Positions 1 to 11,277 of a DNA stretch of 64,000 nucleotides are shown piece after piece. This DNA is from Harmonia axyridis (taxonomy: Eukaryota; Arthropoda; Insecta; Coleoptera; Coccinellidae). The notes below the pieces were generated by a model, which was not told the origin of the DNA, did not search any database, and saw only the letters and a list, made by a program, of their open reading frames with translations. Each line of letters starts with the position of its first letter. Position 1 is the first letter of the stretch. The stretch covers positions 22,632,718 to 22,696,717 of the forward strand of contig NC_059507.1 of the NCBI RefSeq assembly GCF_914767665.1, written 5' to 3'. The position numbers and the translations under genes were made by a program.

Positions 1-231
1 TCCCCTGAAAAAAAATTTTTGACGACAACGTTTACCCATATCTGTAAAGTGAGAAAAGTTTGAACCAAATTACTCTAAATAATTTTTTTTATTACCAATT
101 CGATTGTTCTTATCTTATCTTAACTAGGTATTCCTAATTTGGAGTCACGAAGGAAAAAGAGATATTCCTTGGATAATTTTAACAATAAAAACTTCCATAA
201 ACATGAGCCCGCAAACGCTTTGTTTACGAGA

Positions 232-593
232 TACAGGGTGTTTCTTGTAGTCGTAGTTTTTAGTAATGCTTGTATGAGTTTATCGTATCTTTATAAATCT
301 TCGCTACAGAGTGGCTAAATAAGTACCGAAACAAGAAAAGAATTATAATTAATATATTCATCACAGCGTACTGAATGGGTCTTATAATAATTTGAATTTT
401 CCTGAGGATTATTTGAGAGCTGTTTTAATTTTTTTTCTCGAAATCGATAGCATATAGGACAGAACTACAAAAAACCAACAAGTGTAATACTGGACCAGTG
501 TTTCTTTTTATATTTTTCAAAACCATCAGTGGTTCACCTATAGTTCTGGAGAAAAGGAGCAGATACCCTTCCAAAAAAAAATATCACCCTGTA
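232..593. mobile_element. small TIR element (TACAGGGTG ends)
   Basis: The left end reads TACAGGGTGTTTC and the right end reads inward as TACAGGGTGATAT, so the outer nine bases are a perfect inverted repeat. There is no coding capacity. The same terminal nine bases recur in several other elements of this window, which supports a non-autonomous DNA transposon. A second CACCGTGTA sequence near 805-813 could be an alternative right end. Confidence 0.45.
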
Positions 594-1322
594 GATTTGC
601 ATTCAAAATTAGCATATCACATAATGGATACTTTAAATTGGAATATCTCTGCCAATTCAAGTTGAGTATCTTGTGAAGGGAAGGTGCTATGAAAAAAAAA
701 CTTGAATTTCAAACATCGGAAACAAATCGTTTGAGGACTCATGTTATAGGACTTTTTTCTGATCCGGGAAAAATGTAATTTTCATTTGTACCTCCAATTT
801 GGGAACACCGTGTAGATAAAGTCAATTCAAAACTGATATCTTCACAAATAAATTGCAATTTGAATGAAACATAATAAATTGTACAACGCAGCCCAGACAA
901 TTTTTCGATGCGAATTACTCAAAAACAACAGGTAAGTGTTTACTTACCGAAGACGAATGCAATCACAGATGGCAAATAAGGGGCGACACCGACAAAGCAG
1001 ATAGATAAAATAATAAACCTTGGACGTGCAATAAAAGTACTCATCTTGAAAGCGATAATAAACTCATAACCTGTAAAAGGATCTGGTTTTTTACTGCCGT
1101 ATCGATTTCAAAGGGAAGTAAAAGGATTATTCGATCATTTTATGAAAAAATTTTCGTTCTTCGTCTTTGTCAGAATTGTGAAATTTTATATTTTGGAAAT
1201 CTTGAGGATTTATTACCTCCAGTACCTACCCCCTCCCCATTTCTACGCCCTGGAACCCATCCAGGCAACGATTTAGATGCTCATTAAAATCGCTTGTTTT
1301 TCACTTGGAATAGGAAATAAAA

Positions 1323-1513
1323 TACAGGGTGTTCTATTTAAAAAATACCAGCTCACATAAAATTTTCAGGTTTATAATGCTTCTTTGTATTTCCTTGTAT
1401 TGATTTCTGAATCCCCATAAAAAATACTTCAAATTTGTCCATTTAAAAAATTGTGTGAAATCAATATTAACTGAGTAAAATATAAGCAATGCAATATAAA
1501 CAATCACCCTGTA
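1323..1513. mobile_element. small TIR element (TACAGGGTG ends)
   Basis: A stretch of about 190 bp starts TACAGGGTG and ends CACCCTGTA. It has no coding capacity. The ends match those of the larger elements at 2949, 7786 and 11278, which carry TA target duplications. No clear TA duplication flanks this copy. Confidence 0.45.
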
Positions 1514-1861
1514 CATACGCAAATTTAAAAACATCAGGCGATGGATGGATTTATTTAGATAATATGAATTTCTAAGCATATTCTACTGTAGTTTTGAGTT
1601 TGGAATTGATCAAATTGATATTCTGAGGTTCTGTTCTGATACAAAAAACACTTCCTCAATGCATTCTCAAAAGCCTAAGCAAGGGGGCAATATTGTTTCT
1701 ATGATGGTGAGGAAAATATATTTCTCAATTATTTAATTCAATATACCTACCCACTCGTAGATATACCCATCTGTATTTTGTCATAAAATTTCAACCTCTG
1801 CTTTTCTTGAATATAAAAAATTCTATAACAACTAGCAACGATTTTCATTTCATAACAATAC

Positions 1862-2150
1862 TTACGTTTCGAATTTTAGAATAATTTATAATTACGCATT
1901 AAATTTGTGAATTATATCTGACGAAATCGATTTAACACCACCAGAATTAAGAGAAATTGCGAATAATGTTGCAAATCAATTCACTACATCCAAATTATAT
2001 TATATTGATAATTGTCATGTATTGAAATTTGATAGGATCGGAAGTCAGCTTTGACAAATCGAAAAATATAACTGAAAACAATGCTGTAATGAGTTCATTA
2101 CAGCACTGTTTTAGTACTGTACTCATTACGATAGTGAAATAGAGAAAATA
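1862..2150 (+). repeat. dispersed repeat, uninterrupted copy
   Basis: About 290 bp beginning TACGTTTCGAATTTT recurs, with substitutions and small gaps, at 59149-59370 plus 63238-63325, where the second copy is split by an LTR retrotransposon. The 3' part holds an inverted repeat, GTAATGAGTTCATTAC, inside a larger palindrome. There is no coding capacity. The family is unknown to me. It is useful because it shows the empty insertion site of the LTR element. Confidence 0.75.
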
Positions 2151-2523
2151 AAATAATTTTTATTTATCAAATCAATTGGTACAAAACCAACTGAAATTTC
2201 GATAATTAGCAGTTTTTATTACCTATCTCAGGAAGAGAAATATTTTACGAGTATTTTTATGTCATATCCGATTTTAACGTGTGGGTAATTTATGATGATG
2301 TTTCAAAATCACTTTCCTATACCAACAAAAGAGATGTCGAATCGAGTTCTACAAGTGAATTCAAAAGTCGTTATCACATCGGTAATTGTTGTGCTACAAA
2401 TCCCTCAATCAACAAACCATCAACATTCGAAAAAATGAATTTCTCTCATTGCAATGATGATTCTTATACATACAGTCAACAGAAGTAGTTTTCTATTTTC
2501 CAGTGAAATTTTATCTTGTCATC

Positions 2524-4843
2524 ATGAACGTTCTATATGTAAGTATGTCAGTCTGTTTTCTTCTTTGATATATCTTCAAGTGGTCTTCTTAATCTTTTCT
2601 GTAATGGATATTTTCATCTTTTTTTAAACTATGATCATGGATGTATCGAGTGTCCCTAATTCGTTTGTTTCATGTTAATAGCACCAATAATAAAGAAGTT
2701 ATGAGAACTTTTCATTTCACGCCATTTTTCAATTTTCTCTTAAAACTTTAAAACAATTTAATTTATGAGGAGTTCACCAAATTAATTCTCTCAAAAATCG
2801 AGCCCCAAAAAGGTGCCATTCATTTTTTTCTAATTCAAAAGAATTCTGAAAACCTCTAACTAGACAACGAATTTGGGACACCCGATATGTATGAATTAAT
2901 TTGGTAGATTGGTATGCATTTTTTCAAGAATTGACTCTGAAGTTGCTATACAGGGTGTCCCGTAAAGACCATGTCAAACCGAGGGAGAATGTAGATCAAA
3001 GGATAACCCACCTGCTATGACAAAATTCCCATTACAAAAGTCTTACCGTTTCCGAGATATTTTTTTTTTTTGAAAATAATGAATTTTTGCCCCTTTCAAT
3101 AGTTTTGTCCTCACGGTTGGTACAATTTTACATCTTTTTGGTTAATTTTTTCAGTAAAATATTGCTGAAGAATGATTTTAACGTTTACGTTAAAAACAGC
3201 ATCCGAACATTTTAAAGGGAGAAATATTTTCATTGGAGATTTTGGTAGTGGATTATTTTGTTCATGAAGTTTAGCCCATCGTAGTGGAAAAAAAATGTAC
3301 CGAGCTACTGCTGCACATTACACCAATAAATTGTCTATTTTATAGTGATTTCAAAGAGGTCTCACACAAGTCATTTGTTATTCAAAGAAAAAAGATACGA
3401 CTGTTTTTATACAAATGGGTACGTTTCTGACAAAATCAAGTTTTGTCAATTCTGTTAAGAAATCTTCGATATTGCATTACTTAGTGAACAATGGCAATTG
3501 TTTACGTGCGAAAATATTACTCGCATAATTATTCACCTCAACGAAATTCAATTTTGCCGGCAAATTTTGCGAAAACATCATGCAGATCCAGATTTTTTCA
3601 ATAAGATCATTTGGAGCGAAGAGTATCCCTGTACCAAGGATGTTTTTAATGTAAACGTTGAAATCATTCTTCAGCAATATTTTACTGAAAAAATCAACCA
3701 AAAAGATGTAAAATTGTACCAACCGTAAGGGCAAAACTATTGAAAGGGGCAAAATTCATTATTTTCAAAAAAACAAAATTCGAAAACGGTAAGACTTTTA
3801 TAATGGGAATTTTGTCATAGCAGGTGGGTTATCCTTTGATCTACATTCTCCCTCGGTTTGACGTGGTCTTTACGGGACACCCTGTATATTTGCTTCGTTT
3901 TATAAGAATTACACTATATTTTTTCCTGAGAATTTCAATTCTTGAAAATTTATTAAATTAAAATAGGCTGCCAGTTCACACAATAAATTTAAATTTCGAT
4001 ATTTCTGACGCACATATTTCATAAGATAAAAGTATCATTCAGTTTCATTCAATGTAGCCAATGTAGGTATCACATTTTTCAATCATCCTATAGAATTTAT
4101 CTTCAGATATAAGGGGTATGTCAAACCGTATTTCAATCTTAAAATTTCTATACCCAACTTGACTTTTCCTAATTTTTTTTCAACAGATTCTTCTAATCCC
4201 CCTAACTTTCGTGTACTGTCAACAAAAAAGTGGCCAGTATGGACATAATTCAACTGTTTCAGTTCAACGTAGTGTTTCTAATATACATCAGCTAGTACCA
4301 ACCGTCAAAGCTGCAGTAAAAATGAATGTAAATTCCCAAAACAATTTGAAGCCATTTTTTACTCAAGAAATAGCAAAGAACAATCCCTTGGTTCAAAGTT
4401 ATATAGAATCCAGACAGAATTCACCAATCAGAAAAATAATCACTAGAGTGGGTAGTATACTGAAAACCCCTATCAAAGACATCAAGAATACACTGCTACC
4501 AACGTTAACACAAACCACTGTTGTTAATCAAAACAAAAATACTGTTGTGGATCATCAAAAAACCAATGATAGTTTGTCTGCTGCAGAAATTCATAAACAA
4601 AAGTCTGCAGAACATTTGAAAGCTCTTAGGAATGTGATTTCTCTGCAACTTCGATCCTATAAAAGTGATTCTTCTAGTACAGAAGTACCAAATGTTACAA
4701 CAACTCAAGAAATCGTTACAAAGAAGACGCCAACAAAAGAAAAAATAAAGACAAAAAGACACGATAGCTTCAGCAAGGATATAAACAAGAAATTGGCAGT
4801 AATAGCTGCTGCATCAGCATTGATGGATATTCTGGATGCTTAA
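2524..4843 (+). CDS. small secreted protein, two coding exons, function unknown
   Basis: The coding sequence joins 2524-2538 (Met-Asn-Val-Leu-Tyr, then the donor GTAAGT) to 4187-4843 (acceptor TTTTTTTTCAACAG), phase 0, giving 223 residues. Splicing creates a textbook signal peptide: a short N-terminus, a hydrophobic core LLIPLTFV, then Tyr-Cys-Gln, with likely cleavage near residue 16. The mature part is hydrophilic and rich in Ser, Thr, Lys and Asn. A Lys/Thr-rich stretch lies near residues 170-200 and a short hydrophobic Ala-rich C-terminus ends Leu-Asp-Ala. I recognise no family and no paired cysteines. The second exon has no useful ATG of its own, so reading it alone would miss the start. 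A poly(A) signal lies 361 bases past the stop. The splice junctions are inferred from consensus and frame only. Confidence 0.68.
2949..3886. mobile_element. Tc1/mariner-superfamily element with long inverted repeats and transposase remnant
   Basis: The element begins TACAGGGTGTCCCGT and ends ACGGGACACCCTGTA, with TA duplicated on both sides. Its inverted arms are about 250 bp each (2949 to about 3200, and about 3640 to 3886). Between the arms, a plus-strand frame near 3540-3650 contains a remnant (ADPDFFNKIIWSEE) that matches the DDE region of an insect Tc1/mariner-like transposase family whose consensus runs DPxFFxxILFTDEATFTRDG. The frame is otherwise broken. The element sits inside the intron of the small secreted-protein gene. 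Confidence 0.75.
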
Positions 4844-5203
4844 CACGTTGATTTGTTTCTTGGTTAGCCATTCAAACAAATTTCGTTAAAAATTTGAATT
4901 CAAGTCCGAAAATATTTGATCTGTAAAATTAGGATTATTGCTAAATTGTGGAAGCATATAATGACCCTTTATGAACTTGATGATCAATAATTTGTCAACG
5001 TTATGAGGAAGTTCTTAACTAGATGAAAATTTTCTTGTATCTAATGGTTTCCACTTCATTAGGAAGCACGTTAATAATGAGAGACTCTTCTAAGTTCATT
5101 TATGATTGTTTTACTTGCGGTATTTCAAAGCTGAAGTTCCAGTGTTACTATCACCATAAACATTAATGTTAAGCTTGCACTCAACAGCATTGTAAACGCG
5201 ATC

Positions 5204-5209
5204 AATAAA
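5204..5209 (+). terminator. poly(A) signal AATAAA of the small secreted-protein gene
   Basis: AATAAA lies 361 bases after the stop codon at 4843, followed by a second overlapping A-rich hexamer. It is the first good signal on this strand after the gene. Confidence 0.5.
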
Positions 5210-6017
5210 AATAAAATGAAGTCATAAAAGACAAATACATAATTATTGTAATGCAATGGCGTAATGTCATGTGATATTTAATGAATTTCATGTTTTCTTA
5301 TGTTATTCTCATTAAAACCTAATCTATAATCTGAATATGTCATTCTTAGTTTAGGTTTGGAAATAGTTTTATAATAAAGATTTTTTTTATTAAGAATGAA
5401 ATATTTGGGGCTTCTTGAATTTCTAGGAAGTATGAGAGAGATTCCACCTCTAGGTTCTTCATTCCATCAATTCTTCATATTATAAAATGAACTTTATTGT
5501 TGACACCAGTCGATCCAATGGATTGTGACGTTTCATAGAAAATTAATTGACGCTATATAAGTTTGATGGGTCTGTGTATATTGATTATGTAATACTGAAT
5601 GAAGAATATTTGAGCAGTACATGCATAATGAAATTTTTATTATGGATTTTATGGATAGAGAGCGGAACTATCAGAAACGGTAAAACGGCAATAAAATCTA
5701 GATACATCAAATAAACTAATTTTCGTCACTCTTTCTCAAAAGTGTCTTACAATGAATGAACATGATATTGATTAAAAGTGAAAAATTTTTTCTCCACGAT
5801 TCAGCAGGCGCTAGGTTTTGTTCAGTTATTGCTACGCAGGCGTCACTGAGGGCCTGTTTCAGCTTCTATTAACGTCCCGAATAGCTTAGTCATAAGTTAT
5901 CAGACAGATATCACTAAAATTGTGTTTCACCAGTGTCGTATTAGTTGAAGTGGCCACTAAACTTCCGGATATATTAACACCTAGATCCGGTGGCCTCTAA
6001 ATTCTAGCCAGCAAATA
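5210..6017. other. intergenic DNA, nothing recognised
   Basis: AT-rich sequence with no open frame of note. A slightly GC-richer patch at 5805-5990 may be a transposon fragment but matches nothing I can name. Confidence 0.4.
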
Positions 6018-7374
6018 AAGGCGGCCACTCACGAGGCTACCATGTTCGAGCGTTCGGATAATTTTACAGTCGGGCAGCTCGGGACACGACAGCACGACTG
6101 TAAATCAGAGAATGAACTTGACTGCCCGACTGGACTGGAATGATTCCAGTCCAGCGTTGCCGTTCGTACGATAATTATCGTTTTGTACGATAATTTGCTG
6201 CTCAATACTATGTACGATACCGCATGTACGATAATAGCGTTTTGTACGATAATTTCAGTGTACCTATCATTTGAGCTAAAGTGTCCATAGATACTCAAAA
6301 TATAATGAAACTCAGTATGACCAGATTTAGTAGATATCCAATTTTTCAGTAGATTTCTGCATTTTCAGGAAGTTTTTAGTAGGAAGAAATAATTTGATAG
6401 ATTTTAGTAGTTTTAAAAAATCTAACCGAGACGGTTGGGAATGTCTAGACTCAAGAATGTTCCGATGAATCAATTCATTGTTCATTGGGGTTCTACGTTC
6501 TACGTGAATCTAGGAGAACGAACCTACTTAAACATAATAAAATCATAAAACTCCTTTGGTGGCTGTCAGCTGAAAATAAATACAAAGAATCATGGAATAT
6601 CCGAACTCCGGAGGGACGAAGGGTCCTCATTAAAAACAGATGGTGTTCAAACTTCAGTTGAAATACCATTATCTCCCATTTGGTATTCTGTTTAGTGAAA
6701 AAAAAATTGTTGTAACTGGAATTTCATTGACAAATTTGTGTGGCTGAATATTTCAGATTTGAATATATTCATTTTATATAACAAAATCGTTTTTTTGATG
6801 ATCTTTATTTTATAGAGAATTTTTACGAAGATATATCTCTATTTCCAATCAATTCAATTATTTAGATTCATATTATTTTATATGTGGTTATGGGAGCAAA
6901 TGTTCAATTGTTGAAAGCACATTAAAAAGACTATCAAAAATATACTGCCGTTTCAATTGAAAAGGGCGTATCTGCAAAAAAGCACATTTGGGATATTTGT
7001 CTTTGAAGACTTTCATTTCATCCACAGATTCAACCGACAGTCTGTGAATAGGATAATGCAGGTTGTCTGATCTTGCCTAATAATTAATTAATTATTCATT
7101 TACCGTTTTGTTTAAATAAAAAATATATTACTTATTCGATATATTGCTTGTTTTTTCATCCTTGTCCACAAATTATCATATTCTCGCAAAAATTTCCTTT
7201 ATTTCGAATGTGTACGATAAAAATCAGTGGGATACGATAATATGTACGATAATGTACGATAATTTTGAACACGCGGTACGATATTTTCGGCTTGTCGGCC
7301 TGGCAACGCTGCTGGAATCTCTTGGACGCTTGGCGTTCATCGTCTCGAAAAAACGCTTCGTGAGTGGCGGGCTT
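6018..7374. mobile_element. non-autonomous DNA transposon with subterminal repeats
   Basis: The ends are 20-bp inverted repeats sharing the core GCCACTCACGA. An inner pair, GATTCCAG..AGCGTTGCC, is also inverted between about 6147-6163 and 7295-7312. Inside each end is a cluster of the 11-12 bp motif TGTACGATAAT(T): about five copies at 6165-6255 and about four at 7212-7270. Such subterminal clusters are known as transposase binding sites in hAT and related elements. No transposase frame is present and I could not fix a target duplication, so the superfamily is open. Confidence 0.6.
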
Positions 7375-7410
7375 AACCGAACTTTCTCTCAGATTCTAGT
7401 CATGATAGAC

Positions 7411-7617
7411 CAGTGGCGGATACGAGGGGTTGGTAAAGGGAGTAAATACCGCCCAAAATCTCGTCGAAATATACATAGCTTAGAGCGGAATGAGCTTTCA
7501 ACCAAAAGTAAATGATTTAAATATATGCAGAATGTTGTTTGTTTCATTTAATTATATTAATTAAAGAAATTAATTTCTTCACCCCTCCCCCTAAACACTA
7601 CCATGGATCCGCCACTG
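7411..7617. mobile_element. hAT-like MITE
   Basis: The 207-bp element begins CAGTGGCGGAT and ends ATCCGCCACTG, an 11-bp perfect inverted repeat of the kind typical of hAT elements. The 8-bp flanks TGATAGAC and TGACAGGT agree at five positions, consistent with a decayed 8-bp target duplication. There is no coding capacity. Confidence 0.65.
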
Positions 7618-7785
7618 TGACAGGTTTCATTGTTATTGTATCAGTGTATCTTAAATGAGCGTGAACGAGAATAGGTTATATTTCAATGTCATTGTGTTGA
7701 ACTATTTTTATTGAAACAACGTGTTGTGTAAACATGGATCCTTTCGAATTTTTATAAAACGAATTTGACAATTTCCGTGCCCATA

Positions 7786-8535
7786 TACAGGGTTAGAACT
7801 ATTTAGGGGGCCACTACAGGGATATCGAAAACCGTTAGGAAGACAGGGTGGCTAAAATTACAAAAAAGTTACGTTATTTAGGGATGAAAGTGTTGGTGTG
7901 AACAAATCCGAAATATCTATATTGGTTCCCGAAATAACTCGAAAAAACTGAAAATCTGTATAATCTGTTTTTGAAGATAACTTCCCGAAATTTGGTTTAT
8001 AGCCATTATCCAATTTAGAGATACTAATGGTGTCTTCAGATTTGTTCTGTTTTCCATTGTTTCAGAAACGCGATAGTCAAGTGATGATTTTACATAACAA
8101 CTCTTCAAATTTGCATACCTAGACTCGATATTTTTGTAGAGTATAATACATTGTTGAATACGTAATTTTTTTCTTTATCACCTTATAAGGAAAACTAATA
8201 TGGCGTCCATAAGGAAAAAAATGACTATCGCGTCTCTGGAACAATGGAAAACAGAAAAACACTGACGACACTGTTAGAATCATTAGAAATATATTGGATA
8301 ATGACTACAAACCGAATTTCGTGAAGTCATATCGAAAACGGATGAGTTGTACAGAAAAAAAGAAAATCTCGATTTTCAGTTTTTTGGAGATATCTCAGGA
8401 ACCATTGGAGATATTTTGGATCTGTTAGCATCATCACAACAATCCCTAAATATTTTTGTAATTTAAGCCACCCTATATCTCTCGAACGGTTTTTGATATC
8501 CCTGTATTGCCCCTCTAATTAGTTCTAACCCTGTA
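7786..8535. mobile_element. fold-back element with TACAGGGTTAG ends
   Basis: A 750-bp element flanked by TA on both sides starts TACAGGGTTAGAAC and ends with its complement. The inverted arms are long and diverged, reaching about 7786-8080 and 8225-8535, so nearly the whole element can fold back on itself. A second internal TIR-like motif, ACAGGGTGGCTAAA, recurs in both arms. A fragment of a related copy lies at 18290-18440. There is no transposase. Confidence 0.7.
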
Positions 8536-10139
8536 TATCACGTCCATGGCTATATGCATATGAAAATTATTTTCCATTTCAAATTAAAAATATATATCTT
8601 CTATCACCTTACTAGAAAACTTCATTTTCGAATTAAATAAGAATTCTATCCCCACAAAAATGCTGATTATAAAAAAAAATTATCAGAGAGACATAAAGAA
8701 ATTAATGTTTCTTCAACCAGTAGCAAGAATATATGCGTTGCCTAACCTTCCTTCTATCAATTTCTCGGCTAGATATTTGGTACATATTTTATCCGGCATC
8801 CTCTGCATTCGCTGGCTGCATATTCTGAACTTTAATAGCAAGTGGTGAAACAGAATCTGAGTGATTTTACCGAGGTTTTTATAATAATAACACTTCACTC
8901 AATACATCACAGCCCTAAAGGGTTAAAAACGCTTTTTTTCCTAAAAATTCGACTTTATTCATCAAAATAATCTACTTCCCTAGTAAAAAGATATTCTTTT
9001 GAGATAAATAGATAGATAAATTTTAAAGTCTGATCCAAGAGTACAGATAAAAAGCTCAGCAAAAACTATGTTTCCCCATATAGTGATTGGTTTGTATATT
9101 TGTGGGATCTTAAATTTTACCAAATAATAATTCGTTGCTTTTTTTCTGAATGTAAATGAACATAAAAATCTTTATAGATTTTTTATAGATAGGCAGATGG
9201 TCAATTATCAATAAACAATTTTCCTTGAAAAATTATTTATATGAATTACATATTCTTAAAATTTTGGAATTTTTTTATTCATTTTTATTTGTATTATTAC
9301 AAATAAAAATGAATAAAATTTTAAAAATATATAAAAAATTTATTCAAGGAAAATTGTTCATTGATAATTGACCAACTGCCTTCAATCGGGTGGATATGCA
9401 TACTAATATATGTATATACTAATGAGCATAATAAAATTGTACTACTTTGATTCAATATCAATAATACATATGGATATTGGATACAATGTTTCATCTGAGA
9501 AATAAATCTATCATAGGGTAAAAACTACCCCACCTGACCTTCACCAGCACAATGAGGCCAGAAAGAAATATATCTCCTCACGCCAGGGAACAATTTCTTA
9601 AATGGCCTCATATGTTCCAGATTATGGTTATATCAGAGGTAACATGCGTAGGGTGAAATGATATTATGTCAGAGCTTGAGGGTGTACATTTTTTCACAAC
9701 AGTGTCAGGAAATTGGCCCTTTTGAACTCGTCCAAACCCTCATTTTTAACGAAGATATGTCTCTCGGAACCGCCTCCCTCTGTTTTTCAAGGTATCGACC
9801 TGCCTGTCTTCTTGACCTCCTTCCATAAATTTGGGGTTTCTTCTGGTTGGATTTGGATATCTGGATAAATGGAATACTTCGCCAGAAAATGAGGAAAACA
9901 GTGACTTGAAGTAGGGAGCTCTTGACCACTAGTTGTTTACACACCCTTGGAAACCACAGAATTAGATTTAAGTGTGTATCAAGATGACTATAGGTTAGAC
10001 ATTTTGCCTCGTAACTTTCAACTTTCAACTTGAATGAGGATACCGTTTACGTCGCGAATGGTTGACACTGATTGGTCGAAAGTTAAGATATGGATAACGG
10101 ATGACGCGTTACCCCCCACTTTTTAAAGTAAGTTACAAG
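8536..10139. other. intergenic DNA, no gene seen
   Basis: This stretch holds only short frames without recognisable domains. A fold-back repeat at 9194-9379 is listed separately. 9500-10139 is less AT-rich and may be old retroelement DNA, but I can match it to nothing. Confidence 0.4.
9194..9379. repeat. AT-rich fold-back (long hairpin)
   Basis: The arms CAGATGGTCAATTATCA and TGATAATTGACCAACTG are inverted, and the centre near 9298 is a perfect palindrome around ATTTTTATTTGTA / TTACAAATAAAAAT. The intervening arms also pair with interruptions. Transcribed, it would form a hairpin of about 90 bp. It probably derives from a MITE. Confidence 0.65.
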
Positions 10140-10560
10140 TTACAAGACAACCTGTGTAATCTATAGTCTTATCGGTGATCCCTCAGAAAAAGTTCTAGGT
10201 TTCAATCTTCCTAGGAAAATTTGGTGTATTTTAAATCGACTTAGAACTGGTCATGGTCGTTGTAATAGTACCCTCTTCAAATGGCATTCTATTGATAGCC
10301 CACTATGTGAGTGTGGTGTAGAAGAGACCATTGACCACTTGGTGAATGATTGTCCGATTTATAAATTTCAAGATGGTTTCCAAGCTATCCATTCAGTTTC
10401 AGATTCTTTTTTAGAATGGGTAGTTAACTTCAAATCGATATAATGAAAACTAATATTTACTATTCCTTTCTGCTTTTTTTTTTTTTTGTTGTTTTTAGGA
10501 TCCAATTGGAAATTATAGAATCGTCAACCGAAAAGAGAGGATAAAGAAAATTTTGTTTTG
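10140..10560 (+). pseudogene. jockey-like LINE, 3' end of ORF2
   Basis: A plus-strand frame at about 10195-10440 reads LNRLRTGHGRCN..SPLCECG..ETIDHLVNDCP. This is the C-terminal zinc-knuckle-like signature seen after the reverse transcriptase in jockey-type non-LTR elements. The frame stops at 10441. A T-rich, A-poor 3' tail follows and the upstream part is missing, so this is a 5'-truncated dead copy. Confidence 0.7.
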
Positions 10561-10661
10561 GTTGAAGAGGAAGTCCTTCAATATAAATTATTATTCTGCC
10601 TATTCTGTAAACGTTTACACAAACCAGTCACTACACCGATACGGGGAGACGTAGTTTTTGC

Positions 10662-10872
10662 TGTTTGACCAATGTATACATATGGGCAAGTACCACAATT
10701 CAACTTATAGACTCCAGACTTTCTATCTTTAGCGACTTTATCTTTATTGTTTTAATAAAAAACAATTATTGTTTTAATAAAAAACAATAAAGATAAAGTC
10801 GCTAAAGATAGAAAGTCTGGAGTCTATAAGTTGAATTGTGGTACTTGCCCATATTTATACATTGGTCAAACA
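10662..10872. repeat. near-perfect palindrome of Penelope-like coding sequence
   Basis: The left arm from TGTTTGACCAATG (about 10661) mirrors the right arm ending ATTGGTCAAACAG (about 10873), with only scattered differences (for example CATATG versus AATATA near the ends). The centre is an AT-rich repeat around 10766. The arms are about 100 bp each. Good conservation between arms suggests a young event or ongoing gene conversion. Confidence 0.8.
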
Positions 10873-11228
10873 GGAAGATCATTTAGGACTAGGATAGGAG
10901 AACATCAGAAAGCATACGTTAGCGGAACTTGTAATTCAACATATATGCAGAACATCTGTTAGAGACCGGGCATGATTTCGACAACAATTTCGAAATTTTG
11001 CACGTAGAAAATAAGACCCTAAAATTGAATTTCCTTGAAGCAATGGAGATAAATAGGTACCATAAAAAACAGATTCTCCTCAACGACCAAACGGACCTAA
11101 ATAAATCACCCTTACTCAACCTGTTTTGAAACCCAAGAATTTCCAGGATTTTATTATATTTCACACCATATTTTTTTCAACTATTTAAAGAACTGTATCC
11201 GAAATATGTAGTTAGTTACCATGCTCAC

Positions 11229-11257
11229 CTGACGAAGTCATGTTATCATGACGAAAC
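11229..11257 (+). ncRNA. hammerhead-like motif at the Penelope-like 3' end
   Basis: CTGACGA at 11229-11235 is followed by one extra A, the stem GTCATG, loop TTAT, stem CATGAC, then GAAAC (11253-11257). CTGANGA, helix II and GAAA are the conserved core of hammerhead ribozymes, which are documented in Penelope-like elements. The extra A before helix II departs from the canonical core. I could not identify stems I and III or a cleavage triplet, so activity is doubtful. Confidence 0.35.
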
Positions 11258-11277
11258 AATTGTTGTGAAAATAAATA

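Larger units (their letters stand above)
1..1861. other. AT-rich intergenic DNA, no gene seen
   Basis: I find no convincing coding exon here. Two short elements with TACAGGGTG ends (listed separately) lie inside it. The rest, including 594-1322 and 1514-1861, is AT-rich DNA with many stops in all frames and no recognised motif. It lies upstream of the secreted-protein gene that starts at 2524, so part of it may be promoter or 5' untranslated sequence, but nothing in the bases identifies a start of transcription. Confidence 0.5.
10561..11277 (+). pseudogene. Penelope-like element: GIY-YIG endonuclease end with inverted partial copy
   Basis: The plus strand from about 10790 to 11129 encodes SGVYKLNCGTCPYLYIGQTG..RIGEHQ, the GIY-YIG nuclease signature that follows the reverse transcriptase in Penelope-like elements. 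It continues, after a 2-bp frameshift near 10943, through a typical C-terminus (FEILHVENKTL..LLNLF, stop at 11127-11129). The minus strand at 10600-10765 carries a second copy of the same GIY-YIG start, so the two are arranged head to head around 10766. The 3' end carries a hammerhead-like motif and GAAAATAAA. Inverted partial copies are a known habit of this superfamily. Confidence 0.75.

Noticed and set aside
2279..2488. 69-codon plus-strand frame just before the first small exon
   Set aside because: It starts with GTG, has no recognised domain and lies where the 5' flank of the secreted-protein gene is expected.
9705..10028. 107-codon minus-strand frame
   Set aside because: Basic C-terminus but no family match I can defend, and it lies in a transposon-rich stretch. 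Left unannotated.
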